Of a stretch of 64,000 nt of DNA, positions 61,869-64,000 are shown in pieces; the first letter of the stretch is position 1, and each line of letters starts with the position of its first letter. Position numbers and translations under genes: made by a program. The notes below the pieces were generated by a model, which had not been told where the DNA came from, did not search any database, and saw only the letters and a program-made list of their open reading frames with translations. Source of the stretch: Polyangium mundeleinium. Its GTDB lineage: Bacteria; Myxococcota_A; Polyangia; Polyangiales; Polyangiaceae. The stretch lies in contig NZ_JAQNDO010000001.1 of NCBI RefSeq assembly GCF_028369105.1, positions 2,845,711 to 2,909,710 of the forward strand. Reading direction: 5' to 3'.

Positions 61869-64000
61869 ATGAAACCCGGGGACGTCGTCGCGGATCGGTT
61901 CGAGCTCGAAAAAGTGGCGGGCTCGGGCGGCATGGGGAAGGTGTTTCGCGCGAAGGACCGCAAGACGGGCGGGATCGTCGCGCTGAAGGTGCTGTGGGCC
62001 CACGCCCACCAGGACACCGAGACGCGCTTCGTGCGGGAGGCGGAGCTGCTCGAAGGGCTCGGTCATCCAGGGATCGTGCGGCACGTGGCGCACGGGCTCG
62101 GCGCCGAGGGGGAGCCATGGCTGGCGCTCGAGTGGCTGGAAGGCGAGACGCTCGGCGAGAGGCTGCGGCGCACAGGGCTCGACGCCGCAGAGAGCGTGGG
62201 CGTGGCGCGGCGCGTGGCCGAGGCGCTCGGGGTCGCGCACGCGGCGGGGATCGTGCATCGGGATCTGAAGCCGGCGAACATCTTTCTCGTGGGGCAGAGC
62301 GCCACGGATGTGCGTCTGCTCGATTTCGGGATCGCGCGGGTCGAGGGGGGCGAGGCGCTGACGCACACGGGGTACGTGCTCGGGACCCCCGCGTACATGG
62401 CGCCGGAGCAAGCGCGAGGATCGAAGCGGATCGACGCGCGGGCGGACGTGTTCGCGCTCGGCTGCGTGCTGTTTCATTGCCTGACGGGGCGGCCACCGTT
62501 CGCGGCGGAGGAGATGCACGCGGCGCTGCTCAAGGTGGTGCTGGAGGAGGCGCCGCGGGTCTCGTCGTTGCGGACGGGGGTGCCGGAGGCGCTCGACGAG
62601 CTCGTCGCGCGGATGCTGGCAAAGGCGCCGAAGGATCGGCCAAAGGACGGGGTCGCGGCGGCGGCGGAGATCGCGGCGCTCGGGATCATCGCGGACACGG
62701 ACGCGATCGAGGCGAGCCTGCGGCCGAGCGGGCTGACGGGCAAGGAGCGGCGCGTGGTCTCGCTCGTGCTCACGAAATTGCCGCCAGGCGAGCGGGCGTT
62801 GCGGGCAGGGGAGAGTGAGGTCTTCGCGCCGACGCTCGAGCTCGCGGGGGTCGAGACGGCGATCGGGGCGGGCGGGCGTGCGCGGTCGCTGGAGGCGATT
62901 GTCGAGCGGTATGGCGGGCGGCTCGACGCGCTTTCGGATGGAACGCTCGTGGTGAGCCTGCTGTCGACGGGCGCGGCGACGGATCAGGCAGCGCGGGCCG
63001 CGCGGTCGGCGCTGGATCTGCGGGCGACGTTGCCGGAGGCGCCGATGGCGCTCGTGGCGGGCGCGGAGGTGTCGTCCGAGGGGCTGCCGATGGGCGCGGT
63101 GATCGAGCGAGGCGTGCGGCTGCTCGGGAAGAAGGCGCCCGCGGGGAAGGCGCCGCCGATCCGGCTCGACGACGTGATGGCGGGGCTGCTCGACGTGCGG
63201 TTCGACGTCGACGGCGACGAGGGCGGCCTGTACCTGCGCGGCGAGCGTGATGTGGCGGAGGCGGCGCGGACGCTGCTCGGGCGGCCCACGCATTGCGTCG
63301 GCCGCGAGAGCGAGATGGCGATCCTGATGGCGCTCGTCGACGAATGTTTCGATGAGCCGCTTTCGCGCGCGGCGGTGATCCTCGCGGCGCCGGGCATGGG
63401 CAAGAGCAGGCTCCGGCACGAGCTTTTGCGAAAGGTCCGCGAGCAACGGGATTCGATTGGCCTATGGGTCGGGCAGGGCGATCCGATGAGCCAGAATTCG
63501 CCCTTTGCGCTGGTCGGACAAATGCTGCGCGGGCAGGCGGGGTTGTCCGGGGGGATGCCGCTCGACGTGCAGCGGCAGCGGCTCCGCGCGCGGCTCGGGC
63601 GGCACCTCGCGGGCAAGGCGCTCGAACGCGCGATGATGTTCCTCGGTCCGCTCGCGGGTGTGCCGCCGGTGGACGAGGAGAGCATCGAGCTGCGCGCGGC
63701 GCGGCGGGATCCTTTGCTGATGGGGGATCAGATCCGGGCCGCGTGGGAGGATCTCCTGCGCGTCGAGACGGACGAGCGGCCGGCGATGTTGATCCTGGAG
63801 GATCTGCATTGGGGCGACCGGCCCACGGTAAAACTCGTCGACGAGCTGCTCCGCGCGCTGCCCGAGCGGCCGATTTTCGTGCTGGCGCTGTCGCGGCCGG
63901 ATCTGCCGGAGATATTTCCACGGTTATGGGAAGGGCGGCCTTTGCAGGAGATCCGGCTGAAGGAGCTTTCGAAGAAGGCGGCCGAGCGGCTCGTGCGGGA
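61869..64000 (+). CDS. Ser/Thr kinase-degenerate cyclase-AAA ATPase fusion, 3' end outside window
   Basis: At least 710 residues; the frame is open to the last base. Residues ~10-265 are a Hanks kinase with AGSGGMGKVF, VALKVL, HRDLKPANIF, DFGIAR, GTPAYMAPEQ and a full activation loop. Residues ~285-440 follow the course of a class III nucleotide cyclase domain but lack its catalytic metal and base residues (RRVVSLVLTKL, then GGRLDALSDGTLVVSLLS). From ~475 the AAA/STAND ATPase begins, with P-loop APGMGKSRL near 505 and MLILEDLHWGD as Walker B. Such PknK-type proteins link kinase output to ligand sensing by a later TPR region, presumably outside the window. Confidence 0.9.
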   Translation, partial: MKPGDVVADRFELEKVAGSGGMGKVFRAKDRKTGGIVALKVLWAHAHQDTETRFVREAELLEGLGHPGIVRHVAHGLGAEGEPWLALEWLEGETLGERLRRTGLDAAESVGVARRVAEALGVAHAAGIVHRDLKPANIFLVGQSATDVRLLDFGIARVEGGEALTHTGYVLGTPAYMAPEQARGSKRIDARADVFALGCVLFHCLTGRPPFAAEEMHAALLKVVLEEAPRVSSLRTGVPEALDELVARMLAKAPKDRPKDGVAAAAEIAALGIIADTDAIEASLRPSGLTGKERRVVSLVLTKLPPGERALRAGESEVFAPTLELAGVETAIGAGGRARSLEAIVERYGGRLDALSDGTLVVSLLSTGAATDQAARAARSALDLRATLPEAPMALVAGAEVSSEGLPMGAVIERGVRLLGKKAPAGKAPPIRLDDVMAGLLDVRFDVDGDEGGLYLRGERDVAEAARTLLGRPTHCVGRESEMAILMALVDECFDEPLSRAAVILAAPGMGKSRLRHELLRKVREQRDSIGLWVGQGDPMSQNSPFALVGQMLRGQAGLSGGMPLDVQRQRLRARLGRHLAGKALERAMMFLGPLAGVPPVDEESIELRAARRDPLLMGDQIRAAWEDLLRVETDERPAMLILEDLHWGDRPTVKLVDELLRALPERPIFVLALSRPDLPEIFPRLWEGRPLQEIRLKELSKKAAERLVR

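Overview
The window is a stretch of chromosome from a large, high-GC, Gram-negative soil bacterium, most likely a myxobacterium of the Polyangiales/Sorangiineae type. The grounds are G+C- and wobble-GC-rich genes, two eukaryote-like Ser/Thr kinases, many lipoproteins with glycine-rich linkers, DUF4388-type and MopE-like domains, several sigma-54-like promoters, and noncoding islands of palindromes and tandem repeats. No tRNA, rRNA, CRISPR array or recognisable transposase was seen.

Layout. 1-5.7 kb: end of a VOC protein, a minus-strand panC-tmk-SEC-C operon, and divergent ppk (polyphosphate kinase). 5.8-9.6 kb: a HEAT-repeat/cyclophilin lipoprotein coupled to a DUF218 protein, and a metallo-beta-lactamase-fold hydrolase. 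9.65-10.73 kb: a gene-free island bounded by ~160-nt inverted arms holding three related palindromes and a 21-nt tandem array. 10.7-19.8 kb: RpoH-like sigma factor, S41 protease, Kazal-like lipoprotein, DUF4388-J-TPR protein, 3D-domain lipoprotein, hotdog thioesterase and typA. 19.8-26.1 kb: YhaO/YhaN (SbcD/SbcC-like) pair and a TAP-like alpha/beta hydrolase. 26.1-30.4 kb: translationally overlapped kinase, TPR membrane protein and MopE-like lipoprotein, plus a small membrane protein. 30.5-37.3 kb: beta-propeller lipoprotein with a poly-Glu tract, an alpha/alpha-toroid lipoprotein and an Eis-like acetyltransferase. 37.5-44.9 kb: lon, a prepilin, and two lipoproteins with a TonB-domain-fused outer-membrane receptor. 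45-51.2 kb: TetR regulator and a fatty-acid beta-oxidation operon with the same gene set as the mycobacterial fadE5/htdX/fabG4/fadA2 locus. 51.3-58.7 kb: lipoprotein, SDR, MFS exporter, glycine-rich beta-helix-like lipoprotein, FN3-histidine-phosphatase lipoprotein and two GIDE-like membrane proteins. 58.7-61.1 kb: a 43-nt tandem array, then a lipoprotein-anchored HNH toxin with an overlapping candidate immunity gene. 61.1-64 kb: a membrane protein and the start of a large kinase-cyclase-like-AAA protein that runs off the window.

Themes. Co-transcription with 4-8 nt start/stop overlaps is common (panC/tmk, DUF218/HEAT-cyclophilin, yhaO/yhaN, kinase/TPR/MopE, htdX/fabG4, GIDE pair, toxin/immunity). 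The candidates for undescribed biology are the HNH lipoprotein toxin module, which resembles the Sit lipoprotein toxins exchanged between myxobacterial outer membranes; the TonB-fused receptor with its two lipoproteins; and repeat families whose ends supply the stop codons of neighbouring genes. All family assignments come from reading motifs by eye; no database search was run.
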